A stretch of DNA of 64,000 bases from Tolypeutes matacus (lineage: Eukaryota; Chordata; Mammalia; Cingulata; Chlamyphoridae), in assembly GCA_026826555.1 (NCBI GenBank), contig JAKSZT010054570.1, forward strand, positions 409,177 through 473,176, written 5' to 3'. Under the pieces are notes generated by a model, which was given only the letters and a program-made list of their open reading frames with translations, had not been told where the DNA came from and searched no databases. Each line of letters opens with the position of its first letter. Within the stretch, counting starts at the first letter, position 1. Positions 36,646-49,975 of this stretch are shown piece by piece. The position numbers were made by a program, and so were the translations under genes.

Positions 36646-36814
36646 AGGGTTCTGAGTACTGTGCCCTCCCTTCCCCCCCACACCCCCAAACAGGGCTACT
36701 GTGAGATAGATGCAAAGCACTTTACATGAGGAAAGGACTGTTATTAAATATTTGCCTTGATAATTCAGCTTGACAGTTGGTTCTGTAGTTGGAAAATGAA
36801 AGACCCTTGCTTTT

Positions 36815-37020
36815 TTCTCTGGCGCCACCATGTAGCAGCTGTGTGACCCTGGGCAAGTTGCTTGCCTTTTCTGGGCTCCAGTTTTCTCTTCTGTTCAATG
36901 AGAGCCATAATAACTAACTCGTGTCACTTCTGTGAAGAGTAAAGGAGAAAAAGCGCATATAAAGCACCTTGCAGAGGGCCTGCCATGTAGTGGGAACTCA
37001 ATACATATTAGTAGCTTTCA
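36815..37020 (+). repeat. MIR SINE
   Basis: Sense MIR with tgtgtgaccctgggcaagtt and ctgggctccagttttctctt, ending tagtgggaactcaatacata. Confidence 0.85.
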
Positions 37021-38183
37021 CTATTCATCCTCGACTTGAAATCTCTTTGTTATGGTTGGGTTTCGGAGAAGCTCTGAGCCAGACTTAGACAAACCCTGCT
37101 GGCAGGACTGTCCCAGCCCTGGAATCCAGTTCCCAAAAATGGCAGCTACTGGCCATTAGACTGTCCTCTTGAGCCCACTAATACTGAGGGACCCAGCAAT
37201 GCTGTGCTTCTACCAGGTGTTGGAGAGAGAATAAGATATTCGGTATCTTGCTTCATAGTTAATAGCTTTGAAACCCAAAGCATAAATAAAATAAGGTATG
37301 GAATAATCAGAGGAAAAAACATTGGAGACATCAAGAAAATGCCAGTGCCTGGTGAACCAAACCAGATATTGGTTTTTAAGCCCTGGAATGGAGACCCACG
37401 AAATACTGTCTGGTTTCCTCCATTCCCAGCAGGACGAGCAGCTGTCAGGCGTGGTACAGAGAGGGGAGGATTCCTGTGCTGGAAGGGGGTGGAGGGGCTG
37501 CAAGGCCAACTCCCAGGACCCATTCCAGTTCTAGGGCTCAAGCCAGAGGAATTGGGGGTAAAACCCAGACTGCTCTGACCGGGACCCTGTTTCCCACTAC
37601 TTCTCTGGGATGTATTTACAAGGCAGAGAGCAAGGAAACATTTGTTTTGAGAGGAGAATCTCCACATACTAGAAAGATTTAATAAGGTCTGTGCTAGGAG
37701 CCCGAGAATGGCCTCAGCCCTAATGCTGCATTCCTGGGCCATTCCCGAGCTGCCTTGCTTAACGAATAACATCCAGTTTGCATTAGTGTGCAGAAAGCTG
37801 CTGACAGCAGGAGCCACTCTTCTGCCTTGTGGTCTTGTCCCCTCTCCCTAATATGCTAAGGAGCCAAGAACTGAGCCCTGGGGAGAGCAGAGGAAACTAG
37901 GAGATGAATCCAGTTGTTGGGGTGAGCCCCCCCGTGCTCCTGCTCCCCACGCAGCAGGGTTGCTTTGCAAAGAGGCTTTCATGGATGTGAAGCCTGCTTA
38001 CACCACTGGGATCCAAACCATCCTCAGCAAAGCATGGCAGCACCTCAGAGCGGGCCCACGCATTGCTAGGCAAAGACACCAGCTGGCCTGGGGTGGGAGC
38101 TCATAGTGACTGAGTGCCCACCTATGTCCTTTACATGTCCTTGCTCTCAACTGCCACCACTATCCCCATTTTAAGAAGAGGTT

Positions 38184-38272
38184 AGGTGGAGCAGGTAGAG
38201 CTCAGTGGCTTGAGCACCTGCTTTGCCAGTATGAGGTCCCAGGTTCGATTCCCGGTACTTCCTAAAAAAATA
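38184..38272 (+). mobile_element. tRNA-derived SINE monomer, sense
   Basis: Head ggagcaggtagagctcagtg, B box caggttcgattcccggtact, then an A-rich tail. Short flanks of the aggt type match but are too short to call a duplication. Confidence 0.85.
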
Positions 38273-41054
38273 ATTTTGAAAAAGGTAGGTATAGAGTGGT
38301 CACATCTGGCCAGTGGTGGAACCAGAATTCATACCCTGTTTCTGAGTCCAGAACTGGCCACCTCCTACTCTCCTGCACTGGCTCCCCACACGAATCACCG
38401 TGACTGTATTTTCCACCATTAAAAGTCCATAATCCACTCAGGGTACAAGAAAGCAAGTAGCTCATCAGCCCTCATATGGGTGTATGGGACTCATGGGGGC
38501 TGTCTGCATTCTCTTGATAGCAAGGACCAGGGACTCATCTGGGTCACTTCGAGTAATGAGGTTTTGTAGTAAAGACATTAGCAAACACATTGGAAGAACA
38601 GGACCCATGAGACAGGTGGGCCTTACAGAGCTAGAACTGGAAGTTCATTCAGAATGCAGTGCAGACCTAGGGCCACAGCAGAGGGAGTTCACCTCTTCAC
38701 TCTTGTGTCTCATCGATGACATGGCTTTTTAATTCCATGGGGGCTGCCTCTCTTTCTGCTTCTGCTTCTGCTTTTGCTCAGCTCTCTCCCTGTTCCTCCA
38801 GTTGCAATTCCTGAGAGAATCTGGCGTTCTTGCTAATTAATCATCATCCTAGTTGTTTGGACAGACCTTTTGAGCCAGGTCAATTGTTTAGGACCTTACT
38901 CAAGCATAAGAAGCTTCTGCTGGGCTGTGAACATGGCATATGCCTTGACCAGCTTGTCTAAGGCACAGTTTATAATGTCCTCCCCTTCTGTCATCACATG
39001 TAATCCACTCAACAACCCTAGGGAGTGTGTATGACTGGCAAAGAAATTGAGAAATGAGGAGTGTCTTAGTACCTCCAAGACTCAAAGCTGGTTAGCAGCA
39101 TGCCTCAGCTAGACCCCTGCCATCTCCTTTCTCCTGGCTCACTGTTCTTTTCACCGTCACACACTGCCTACCTCTGACCACTCTGGTGGCACTCAGCAGG
39201 GACAGCCTGGAATTGCCTTTTAGCATTTTTTGTGTGCACAGAAGAGACAGAATTATATACCTCAGTGTCCCCCTGGCTAGCTCATTAAAAGTTTAGAGAT
39301 CAGTCAGCAGTGGGGAGTCTAGAATGATTTACAGAAAGGCGGTACAAATAGCTGCCATTCCGGGTCAGTTCCCCCAGGTGCTGTGTGCACAGCAGGTGTA
39401 TGGTATATGTGCTAGTGCAATACCATGCCTGCCCTCCCACCTGAGCTCTTGAGACCGGTGGGTGGGTACAGCACCTATTCTGAACAGCCAGGCCCCAAAG
39501 ATAAAGACTGAAACCAGGGAAGTACAGGAACTGTGAGGCATTGAGATAGGGATTCCACCTGTACCCCCAACCAAAGTCACGCACACCTCCACACATCTAC
39601 CCCCATCCCATCTCTTCATCAGATGCTTAGTGAGCACTTTCAGCCTGCTAGCCCATAATAAGGGGTTGTAGACAAGTAAGACATGCTCTCTTTGCCCAAG
39701 TTGCTGGCAGTTTTATAGTAAAATAGGATATGTATGCATAGCCCTTATGGATGGAGAGCTTTCCTCTAGGGTTATGCAGTGAGACTACGTGGTGATGTTC
39801 TTGACCTGGGCTTTGATTTGAGATGACTCTTCTCTGGTTCAGTGTATAAAAGGGTGAACCTTTGCCCAAGGGTGTTGGCAGGGTCTGTGGTCCCCTAACA
39901 CTGAGGCGGCAGGGAAAGGAGAAGCGGGTTGGGGTGTCCCTGCTGCAGGAGTACAAGGAAAAGCTCTGCCTACAGCTTAATGGACTGAGGGTTGGGACAA
40001 AGTCAGAAAAATCTCTACATTTCCTCTGTTTCGTGAGAAACAACTACTTAGCATTTGCCTTAAGCTTGGTTCTCCCAGCCAAGAGATGACCTGTACAGAG
40101 CTGGGCAGGCTGAGGTCTTGGCATCAGTGCCATCCTCTCAACTTGAAAACTGTGGTCACAACTGTGGGCAGACGACATGAAGAGGTTGATGTTCTCTTCC
40201 CCCAGGAGACTCCTTGATGAATCAAAATCAGAAACCCACATGGGGATGGTTAATGGCAGGGTTAGCGCCAGGGTTTCTGGTTCTCATTTTGCTTTGGGAG
40301 GATTTCCCAGGGCTCTCGGAGGTGGGATGCAAAGAAGGAGGTAAGGGACCTGTCAAAGCAGGGTCACTTATTAAAAGAAGTGGGGGGGGGACAAAAAAAT
40401 AAATGAATGAAAGAAGTGGTATGCACTTGCAAAAGCCTGAGGTCCCATTGTTCACCATGAGACTGCTTGCCCTTTGCCCTCTAACTGGACCATCCGCTCT
40501 TGCTACTGGCCCAAGAGTGCCTGAGTTTTGTGCAGTCAGCAATCCCCTGCCTTCCATTTTCCTCTACCGTAATGTGTAAAGACAGACACACTGGCATCTC
40601 CTTGACCCAGGTAGCCCAGAACATCCCACAGGAGCCACCCTGGGTGGGCCCCCAGAGGAAGACGCTCTCTGAACTAACAAGAAATGTCCAGGGAGGGTGG
40701 GAGAGGGTGTCACAGATCAGGCTGAGGCTGCTCTCAGGCATCATGTCTGGTTATGTGGGGGCTGACACAGATGTGGGGTGAAAACATTTTCAGAGTGGTA
40801 GTTGGTTGCTTGGTGGGAAAGCTCTGCCCAGGAAAAATGTATGTTTTAAACCTTCCACTCACAGAAACCCAAACCTCTTAACAAGTCATGCTGTCCTTCT
40901 TAGGCTAAAGAGGAGGTCACTGTTGGGGTGTGTTTAGTGTCTCCCCAAGTTTGTTACAGAAAGTGGCATCATCATTCAGGCCTGGGAAAGGCATCTGCCT
41001 GCCTGCCTCCCCTATGGCTCTCCAGGGGCAAAGAAGGCAGGAAGGCAGGAGATA

Positions 41055-41239
41055 CATTTAGTTTTTAAAGATTTATCTTATTTATTTATCCCACCCCTCG
41101 CCCCGCATTGTTTGCACTCACTGTCTGCTCTGTGTCTGTTCATTGTGTGCTCGTCTTCTTTTTAGGAGGCGCTGGGAACCAAACCTGGGACCTCCCATAT
41201 GGGAGGTAGGCACCCAATGACTCGAGCCACCTCTGCTCC
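41055..41239 (-). mobile_element. tRNA-derived SINE (DAS type), antisense, tailed form
   Basis: ttaaagatttatcttattta, a body gtctgctctgtgtctgttca, then aaacctgggacctcccatat and ccacctctgctccc. The flanks caggagata at 41046-41054 and 41240-41248 are a 9-bp duplication, extended imperfectly. Confidence 0.88.
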
Positions 41240-42524
41240 CAGGAGATATTTTTAATGGTACAGCTCCTTGGACTTTCCGAGGCCCTGAATTGGGACAATC
41301 TGTATCATAAGCAGATCAGACTTCAGTCTAAGGAGGTCTCAGCAGAACTGATTGTTTGTTAGGGGAGAAGAAGGAAGCAAAAGCCACAGCCTACTCCCAT
41401 ATTCATGAGATGAGCTAGAATGAAATGTGGCATCAGTTTGGATGAGTCCAGGGGAGGAGATGCTACCTTCAGAATGATTTTGACCCTTTTGGGGGTACAG
41501 CTTCTGACCCCATGGGCAGTGGAGACTCAAGTTGGTATTCAGCCTCCACCATAGGGAGAAGCCCTCAATCTGAGAGATCTGGGGACAAGTGACAAGGACC
41601 AGGCTCCAGAGCTTGGGGGTCAACACTGGGGCCTGGATGGGGTGGTGCCCCCTCTAACCCCCATCAGGGTGCTGTCCAGACTTTTTTCCCCTCATGGGCA
41701 CTTCTCCTCTTTTTCTGTCCCTGAGATCGATATGGTCCTAGTTGGGGGAGAACATCCTGGATGCCTTGACCAGAGAGGCCTCCTGCAAAGGACTAGGGGG
41801 TGTGGACCAGAGACATCCTTGAAATAGACCCTCTGAGCCCTATAATGATGGTTACCATATGTTTCCAATTGTTTTAATTTGCCCTGTTTCTAAATATTCT
41901 TTAGTCATTTCCATATTCATCAAAAGATCCTGGGAATTCCATTGTTCCAGCATCCAAATGACATTTTCCAGACTTCCTCTGGCACCCACCATACTCATAT
42001 GACAGACATGTCCCTGCTTTGTGACTTGGAATGTATGGTAATTGTACCAGTGGCCTGAGCTGTGGGTCTAGAACCCAGGAACATCCCACTAAAGGCACCT
42101 TTAGTGGGTACATGAATAGAAGGGGCTTTGTGGAGCCAGGTGGGTGTTGGAGTGGAGGAATGCCTGATGGCTGATTTTCACAGACGGGACCTGCCCTCCT
42201 GTGTCTATCTGCCTTAACTAGTTGATTCATTCATGTATGCAGTCATTGTCACAGATTTGTTAGGCATCTCAGTGTGCCAGGCACTGTATCAGGCCATGTG
42301 ATCTGTCCTTGGAATGTTCACAGTGTCCAAGAGGTTAAACAGGCAATTATTATACAAAGTGATAAGTATGTCCATAGAAGGGGCCCTGGCCAGGTTTGGG
42401 GGACAAGTAGAGTCTTTAGCGGGGAAGGGGCATCTAAGCTGAGTTCTAGAAGGCAAGAAAAGCTGAGCCCAGAGTACAAAGAGGGGTTTCCTGAGATGGA
42501 GGGATGTGGTCCTCACTCGCCTCA

Positions 42525-42780
42525 TCTGAGCCTCTACTCAAAGCCTTCCTGGTCTACCGTCCACCACTCTCCATCCCCTTCCCTGCTTTCACTCCTTTCC
42601 ATGCACTTAGCATTATTTGGCCTTAGGTTATATTTTTGTTTATTGGATTTATTATCTGTCACTCCAACTAGAATGTTAGTTCCACAAGGGCAGGGGTTTT
42701 GTTCATGGATGTATCCCCAGCCCCTAAAACAGGGCCAGGCACAGAGCAGACTCAATAAATATTCATTTAGTGGATGGATA
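42525..42780 (+). repeat. L2 LINE 3' end
   Basis: Typical L2 3' text: actagaatgttagttccaca, agggcaggggttttgttcat, ccaggcacagagcagactca and ataaatattcatttagtgga. Confidence 0.8.
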
Positions 42781-42884
42781 AATGAATAAGTGAATGGAGT
42801 GAGTTCAGGCTGGCCAGAGCAGGCAGTACAAAATAGGGCATCTCCAACCATCATCACCCCTGGCTACCTACACCATGCCCAGCC

Positions 42885-43450
42885 TCTTAGTGTTATTTAT
42901 ATTTTCCTTTTCTATTGTAATAAAATGTACATAACTCAAAATTTACCAATCTAACCTTTTTTTTTTTTTTTTTCTTGAGGTACGGGGGGCTGGGGATTGA
43001 ATCCAGGACCTTGTTTGCGAGAAGCCAGTGCTCAACCACTGAGCTACATCAGCTTCCCTGAGTTTTGTTTTGTTTTGTTTTTTTTTCGTTTGTTTTGCTT
43101 GTTGGTTGTTTTTGTTTTCTCAGGAGGTGGGGGGAACCGAACCCGGGACTTCCCAGGTGGGAGGCGGGCATTCAACCTCTTGAGCCACATCTGCTCCCCT
43201 TAACCATTTTTCAGTGATCAATTCAGTGGTGTTAAGAACATAAACAGTATGTGTAACTGTCACCACTATTTCCAGAACATTTTCATGATCCTAGACAGAA
43301 ACTCCATCTCCTCTCCTCCCCCCGCCCCTCTGCCCCTTGTAGCCTCTATTCCACTTTGTGTCTCTATGAATTTGCCTATTCTAGAGAGTCCATATAAGTG
43401 GCATCACATAACATTTGTCCTTTTATGCATCCTGTTATTTTGACTTGCCA
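42885..43450 (-). mobile_element. L1 3' UTR fragment split by a SINE dimer
   Basis: Left part tgtaataaaatgtacataac followed by tcaaaatttaccaatctaac. Right part cagtgatcaattcagtggtg to ttgcctattctagagagtcc and cataacatttgtccttttat. Antisense L1 3' region of an old mammalian family. The dimer sits between the halves. Confidence 0.75.
42960..43198 (-). mobile_element. Dimeric tRNA-derived SINE, antisense
   Basis: Two heads in tandem (gctacatcagcttccct near 43041; ccacatctgctcccc near 43198), each with a B-box complement, joined by a TTTTG-rich linker. It is the reverse of the 51758-51988 dimer. taacc plus a T-run on each side suggests the duplication. Confidence 0.85.
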
Positions 43451-44204
43451 TCCTAAACTGGTCTGCCAAGCCCTGTGCGTCCACAGTGGCCTCCTACCAT
43501 CTTTCTCTTTACTTTACTGACCCTCCACTGAGGCTCCTGTTGTAAGCCTCCTGGCCTTTTATGGCCCACTGCCACTGTGACACAGTGCTGACAGAGGGGG
43601 ACAATCTGTGAGAAACCAGGGCAGACATCTCAGCCTTGGCCAAACAAGGGCCAAGCCCTTCCCTACCAGGGGCCTGGACTCATTTGGTGCCGCTGGCTTC
43701 AGGTTAGCACTTCATTACTGCTCCCAGGGGAGTTTCTCTGTCTGAGACCTGGCCTCTGGATTCTGGCTACACTCCATGTTTTCCTCTTCTCCAGAATTTC
43801 TAGGCTCTCTTGCTCATCCTAAGCCTTTTTTGACAGCCTGGCAGGAGCTCGTATTTTCAGTAAATCTTTATGGGGGGAATGTCTGGCCAGGGATGAAGAA
43901 TGCATACAAAATGGCATTAAGTATCGAGATGAACCTTTCAAAGTAAGCACCCTGGAATAGTTTACCACCTGGTTTCTTGGTGGCTTCCCTAGTTTCTCTC
44001 TGAAGTATGTGCTGGGGACTTCCTAGGCTGGGTAGCACATAACAGACAAATGGCCAGTTCTGACACTTCTTTCTCATTTGAAACAGAGCAAGTCTGTCCT
44101 TTCCTCCAAGGGCCTACAAAGGTTAAAATCAATAGCAAGGAGATTCCTCCAGCTCACCTAAGGGGCAGTATTTTATAGAGTTTGTCTTTTTTTTTTTTTT
44201 CTTT

Positions 44205-44520
44205 CAAAACAACAGAAATTTATTGTCTCACAGTTCAGGAGGCCAGAAGTCTACAATCAAGGTGTTAGCAGGGCCATGCTCCCTCATGTTGGGGTGGGGG
44301 ATGGGGGGTGGGGGCGGTTAGGAGAATCCTTCCTTGTCTCTTCTAGCATCTGGTGTTTCGTGGCAATCCTGGGTTTTCTCTGTAATGGGTTTGCCATTTT
44401 TTCCCCAGCAGTGGGGATTTTCCTGTATCATGACAGCCACTTGTCACTGAGTCACAGTACCAGCACCCACCCCCATTCCTCACCCCTATATCACATGTCC
44501 CAGGTGGTTTCTGGTTGAAG
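44205..44520 (-). mobile_element. MLT1-type LTR (MaLR), antisense, partial
   Basis: acaacagaaatttattgtct, cacagttcaggaggccagaa and caaggtgttagcagggccat are near-consensus antisense MLT1. It continues through atccttccttgtctcttcta and degrades toward 44520. Confidence 0.85.
44291..44316 (+). other. G-quadruplex-type tract
   Basis: Four runs of four to six G with short spacers, on the SCARA5 sense strand, inside the MLT1 fragment. Confidence 0.5.
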
Positions 44521-44632
44521 GAAAAAAAAGACTTGGACATCTTCCCTGGTTTTGGAATTATTGATTAGAGATGGAGGGAACCTTATAGATCATCGAATCC
44601 TGTCATCCCACATGCCAATCCACAGACTAATT

Positions 44633-44800
44633 GCCACAGAATCATTTGGGGGCACTTGTTGAAAATATGGATCCCTCACTCCAGTCACCGTGATTCTGAC
44701 TCACTAGGTCTGGGCTGGCATAGGAATTTGCATTTGAACAAGCATTCCTAATGATGTCGATGTGTGGTCAGATTTACGAACCACCAGTAACGTTGATATT
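44633..44800 (-). repeat. MER5-like hAT fragment
   Basis: cacttgttgaaaatatggat, gattctgactcactaggtct and tttgcatttgaacaagcatt, ending tacgaaccaccag. MER5A-type text. Confidence 0.6.
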
Positions 44801-45184
44801 TTATCAAATGAGAAATCTCAGACTCCCAGGAGTAAAAGCCCCCTGTGAGTGGCAGAGAAGGGAGGTAGGCAACATCCGGAGACCCTAGCCCTGATTCCAA
44901 CTCTGGTGTTAAGCCTGTGGCTCACCCTGAAATTGACACCCTCAGCCAAAATCCTGACTCTGAGATGGTCTTAAGATTTCTTTCAGCCACTCCTGTGGTC
45001 TCTGAGTCTCTGAAATATCCCCTTGAAGAAGTTCTGGAATGGTTTTTTAATGCAAAAACATGAATCTTCATTCATTTATCCATTTATCAAACCTTTACTT
45101 CCTACAGGCAGAAACTGTGCTAAAAACTGAGTTTAGAGAGGAATGAAACAGGGCTTCTGCCATTAAAGAAGGGGGGAGTGCACT

Positions 45185-45350
45185 AGCGTTTTTTGAGTGC
45201 CTACTATGTGCCAGGCACTCTGCCGGAAGCCTTAAACACAGCATTTCATCTCGCTTGCTCAACAGCCCTGTGAAGTAGGCAATGTCCCATGTCACAGTTG
45301 AGGATACACCCTTAGGAAGGCTAACAGACTTCCTTAAGGTCATTGAGATA
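45185..45350 (+). repeat. MIR-like fragment
   Basis: gagtgcctactatgtgccag and gcactctgccggaag followed by cacagttgaggatacaccct are MIR-family text. Confidence 0.65.
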
Positions 45351-45946
45351 GAAACAAGAGCCTACTATGTTCCAGGTGCAAATCTAAGCTCTTTCTTTAC
45401 ATGTATTACCATATATCATTGATTCCCCAGCATGTATTTTAACATGTCGAAATTAGGAAGCATCCTACAATTGACAATAATGTGCCATTATAATTGGTGG
45501 AATTGTTTCCTTCTTAGTGAACACTAAAATAGTGATGTGCCTTCTAGTCAATGGCATGTTAGATTTCATGAAACTGTCTCTCATTTACAGATAGTAAGTG
45601 GCAGAGTCACACCCAGGTCTGCCTGCTTTCACATACTACCCACAGCCAAGAGGGGAAGTAGACATAGTGACAGAATTGGGGCTGAGCTACTTCCTAGGGA
45701 CCTCTCCACCATTAATTACACAGGTAGACCACCCTGACCCCAAAGCCTCAGCCACCATTTGGTTTCCTCTCATGCCCCTCTGCCCTCCTTCCTGGCAGTC
45801 ACCAGGTCTGGAGAGAAGGCTAACAGAGGGCAGGGAGCATACCCGATTCTGTCGGTGAAGGTTGTGGCCTTGGCTGGCATCCCTCCTGCCCCGGGTGGGA
45901 CCCTGGTATTTTCAGAGCTGGGTAATAAGGGTTGCTGCTCCCACAG

Positions 45947-46141
45947 GTGGTGTGGAGAGCGTGGCCATCAGGCTGGTGAACGGCTCGGGCCTACACGAGG
46001 GCCGTGTGGAGGTGTACCACGACCGGCGCTGGGGCACCGTGTGCGATGACGGCTGGGACAAGAAGGACGGGGACGTGGTGTGCCGCATGCTGGGCTTCCG
46101 TGGCGTGGAGGAGGTATACCGGACTGCTCGGTTCGGGCAAG
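45947..46141 (+). CDS. SCARA5: SCARA5 SRCR domain, first exon
   Basis: A 195-nt exon between ctcccacag and the strong donor gtaagt. It encodes 65 residues: a short linker (GGVESVA), then the SRCR start IRLVNGSGLHEGRVEVYH, the RRWGTVCDDGW motif, and VVCRMLGF. It carries the first two of the six domain cysteines. NGS is an N-glycosylation sequon. Asp and Glu residues in CDDGWDKKDGD fit the acidic cluster that coordinates calcium in related SRCR domains; that role here is inferred by family. The exon is much more GC-rich than the surrounding intron. Splitting one SRCR domain over two exons is the known hallmark of class A SRCR proteins. Confidence 0.96.
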
Positions 46142-46524
46142 GTAAGTCACGCAGAAGGGAAAGGACTCTGCCCTAATGAGAGGGCTCAAGAGTCTGAGGA
46201 CTGCAAGAGACCTTCAGGGCCACCTGGTCTGACCTCTCCTGCAGAGTTTGAATCCCCCACCAGCAATCCTGGACTCCTGCCAAGAGGCCCCCCAGCCTGA
46301 ATCCTTCCTTCAACGGGGAGTTCATGGTCCCTCAGGGCAAGCCTGTCGGTCTTCACACATTTCTGGTTATTATAAAATTCTTCTTTCCCTTGAATTTAAA
46401 TCTTTCCTTCTTGCCAGTCTCCCCTACTGGCCCTAGTTCTGCTTCATGTGTCTCAGTAAATATATCTAGTCCCTCTCCCACTTGACAGCTCTTCAGATCT
46501 TAGTAATTTGGTCTCTTATCTCTA

Positions 46525-46720
46525 CTACTGCTTATTATTTAACACTTACATGGCACGTATTGTGTGCCAGACTCTGTGCTAAACATGTTACAAATATGAA
46601 CTCATTCCATCCTTACAACACTATGAAGAAGATACAGATAGTATTCGCTTTTTCCAAATAAGGAAACAGAGGCACGGAGAGGTCAGCTAGCAAATGGTAC
46701 AGCCAAACAGGCAGCTCAGT
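46525..46720 (+). repeat. MIR SINE
   Basis: attgtgtgccagactctgtg, gaactcattccatccttaca and aaggaaacagaggcacggag, in MIR order. Confidence 0.75.
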
Positions 46721-47055
46721 CATCTGTGTTCTTCGTGAGTTTCATCTGCTCCAGATGAATATCCCCACTTCTTTCATCTTGTCCTCACATGACAAGATTT
46801 CAAAAGCCTTCACCATTTTCTTTCAACAGGCTTCAGCACACCTCCCTTGCCACCCAATAGGTGCGGGAAGGAACTTGAAGGAAGGAGCACAGACCCCTAC
46901 TGGCTTGGTCTGTCTGCCCCTTTCCTGCTGAGAGGCGGCTGGCTCTACCCCAGCTCCAGCCCTGCTCACTGCGTGGAGTTTCTCTTTCACTCTAGCACGC
47001 TCACCACCACCACCTGAACTGACTCGGGCTGCACACAGACATCCACCAACATGTG

Positions 47056-47104
47056 TGGCACACTCACAGAGCCACTCTCACACACACACTTTCACACTCA
47101 CACC
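47056..47104 (+). repeat. CA-rich low-complexity tract
   Basis: Alternating cacactcacag and ctcacacacacac sequence. Confidence 0.8.
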
Positions 47105-48629
47105 TGCTTTCATCTCTCAGACCTTGAACACGGAGGAGCCTGTGTTGACACTAACCCGGGCCTCCCCCCGCCTGTAGAATAGCATGCCGCCCCCTGCCTG
47201 CGTGGTGCTTCTCCACTCTGGGTCTTGGTTTCCTCGTGTGTAACTTAAAGGGGGTTGGCAGGTGCTCTGACATGCCTTCCGCCCCGTCCCCCTGGGACTG
47301 AAGATGCCGCTGCTCACTGTCTGGAGGCTGCATATCTGGTGACTGTAGGAGGGATGTAGCCTGATGCTCTCACACCCAGCTGCCAGGTTCCCCGTAGAAG
47401 CTCTGGATGGCATGAGCCAGCATGCCTACCGTCTTGCCCAAGGCCCCGGGCAGCCCCCGCCCAGGGTTAAATGGCCACACGCTAAACGGGCCGGTGGTGT
47501 GGCCTGAGATGAGGGCTAGATGCATCCCACAGAACTGACCGCAGAACCCTCCACTCCTCCCAGCAGCCCTTTCTCCTCACCTCCCACAATCTCGTCCCTT
47601 AGATCTCAGTGGCATCGGCGGAAAGTGAGTAACTGTGAAATGTGTTGAGACAGCTGGCAGAAAGCAGCCGATGGACTCGGGTCTGACCGGGCCTCTACAT
47701 AAAGGCTGGGGCACACCAGGAGTTCAAAGGGGCTCCTGGCTGCCTGACGGGCAGCCCACAGGGAGAGAACACTTTTCTCCTACTTAAAGCTCCAGGCTTC
47801 ATTTCAGCCTCTTTGCTTCAAGGAAAATAGACATTATTGTTCACATGAGGAAGACTTGGAACAGTTCTCACTTGTCCATGTTTGACTCCAACAAGGCCTT
47901 CTTTCTAATGAGTGGAAGTAAAACCTTTTTGGGGAAAAAAAAAATGTGGAGTGGGTACTATTAGCCTAAAACTGCTGGTTGGTTAATAGGTAGCCCAGCC
48001 AGGAATCCCATCAGAAACGGTGCCTTCCTTCTTTCCCCCCGATTTCTGTACTGTCAAACGTGTGGGGAAGCTCTGAGATTGCCACTGGGGTCCTTTAGAC
48101 CAGTCAGTGGGAAGCTTAACTCACTTGCACATATCTGTCAGATTTGCACTGTTATTTCCTCATCATGGTCCAGTAACTGATCTCAGGTGATAGGCAAGAC
48201 CTTGACCGACAGGCTGGACAGGTGTTATTAATGGGGCATGCAGAAGTGGAGGCCTGGATAAGCGAGGGGATTTACACAACCGAGGCTCCTCGGGTGCCCT
48301 TTCCGCTTGCCCAGGCTGCATTCCCTGCCCTCTCTTCCTTCCCTTCACAGGAAGCTTCCGGGCACCTACCATGGGCTGGGTGCTGGGGCCTGGAGTGGAA
48401 TAAGCCTGGTCCTGACCTCTACATGCTCAGCTTAGGAGGGGAGTTAGGCAAGTTTAGAGTTTCTGGTCAGTGTGGTAAAGGCTCTATCGCAGCAGCAGCA
48501 GCTATTGGGGTAGAGGGGAGGGAATGTCCACCTCTCTTGGCAGCAAGGGGAGCTGTACATAAGGCCCGGCAGAAACCCCACTGTCCCCCCATCCAACCAT
48601 GACCCCCTACCCCAGGGGTGTCCCGACTC

Positions 48630-49010
48630 CCACTCCCAGTACACCCACTCTTCAGCCTCATGGAATCTCCCAGCTGTTGGCCCTTCCATCTTCTCTGTTA
48701 CTATCTGTTCCCTTCTGGCTGTGCTTCCTCATTGCCAGACAAGACCTCGGGCGGTCACTCCTCCTGCCCTCACAGGACCCCGGAGGCTCTGCCTCCTGGC
48801 TGCCTTCTATCTGCCCCTCCTCCTCATAACTTTCTTCACCCTAGCTCCCTCTTCTCCCCCTCCTCTGTCACTTCTTTGGCTCTCTCCAGGGCTCCAGCCT
48901 CTGCTTTTCTCACTCTCTGCCTGACCTCTGAGAGCTGCCTCCATACCTGGGCTTCACTGCCACCCAGATTTTTTCCTCTCACTTAGAGTGTTCAGGTGAG
49001 CTCCATATAG
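48630..49010 (+). repeat. L2-like LINE fragment
   Basis: Pyrimidine-rich text with many cctc and ctgcc phrases and a ttttttcctctcacttagag close, as in mammalian L2. Weak. Confidence 0.3.
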
Positions 49011-49199
49011 CCAATACCTTCTAGAGAGCTCCACTCGGATGCCCACAGGCACCTCCAACTCCACGTCAAGATCGCATGTGCTTTCTTCCCACCAAACCCT
49101 CATCTTGATGAAGGGCACCACCATCTTATGCAGACCCCATCCAAGCCGGAAACCAGGTGGCCCTCCACCCTCTCACCTACTCTGTCCTCTCCTCTTGGT

Positions 49200-49330
49200 T
49201 CTCACTGAGTTAGGAGCTCTGGAGTGAAACCACCCAAACTAGAACCCCATATCTGCCATTTACTAATTGGCAGATTTCATTTCTCTCATCTTTTAAGGAT
49301 TATCATGAAAATTCAATGACATATGTAAAG
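49200..49330 (+). repeat. MIR-like fragment
   Basis: ggagctctggagtgaaacca, ccatttactaattggcag and ttaaggattatcatgaaaat follow MIR order. Confidence 0.5.
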
Positions 49331-49479
49331 CAGGGTGGGGTCCCATGGCACATGTGCTACATGTTGGGTGAAGGTAGGGGTATCAGTCAAAGTGGGTGCA
49401 GTGGTAGCTCCAATCCTCCACGAGCTATTCTCCTACCACCTCCAGCCTGGGTCCCGTGGCCTTTTCTCCTCCTGGCTGT

Positions 49480-49975
49480 CAAGGATCTATCTAAAATGAG
49501 TACCCAGTCCTCAGTGGATTTTCATTGTTCTCAGGATCAAGTTCAGTTTCCTAATCCTGCTCCTGCCCACCTCCCCTTTCCCCACCTCTGCTTTGCACAC
49601 ACTGTCCTTCAGTCATATACATCCCCTGTGGTTCTCTGAACATACGTATTGCTGTATCGTGTCTTCCTAGCTTCTCATATGCTGTTCCTTTTGTCTGGAC
49701 TGCCTTTTTGATCTTCTTCACCTAGATGATTCCTATTCACCTTTTAAAGCTCAACTCAATTATTAGCCTCTTGAGGGAAGCTTTTGTGGCTCTGTCCATC
49801 TTTCCATGATGTAAATACCCCTACTCTGTTCCCACAGCATTTTTGTGCTTAGTACCTCTCACTCTTTTGATATTTAATATACCTGTGAACATCTTGAGGA
49901 TTTACTTTTATAGCTCCAAAACTCAGAAACCGTGCCTGGAACATAACAGACACTGTATAAATATGGGAGGAGAGG
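49480..49975 (+). repeat. L2 LINE 3' fragment
   Basis: ccaaggatctatc-like start, then ctctgctttgcacacactgt, cttttaaagctcaactcaat, cgtgcctggaacataacaga and ctgtataaatat. Good L2 text. Confidence 0.7.

Noticed and set aside
37146..37817. Minus-strand open frame of 223 codons
   Set aside because: No recognisable domain, no splice or promoter context and irregular composition. Likely chance in a GC-moderate intron.
42274..42789. Plus-strand open frame of 171 codons
   Set aside because: Half of it overlaps an L2 LINE 3' end; no protein family visible.
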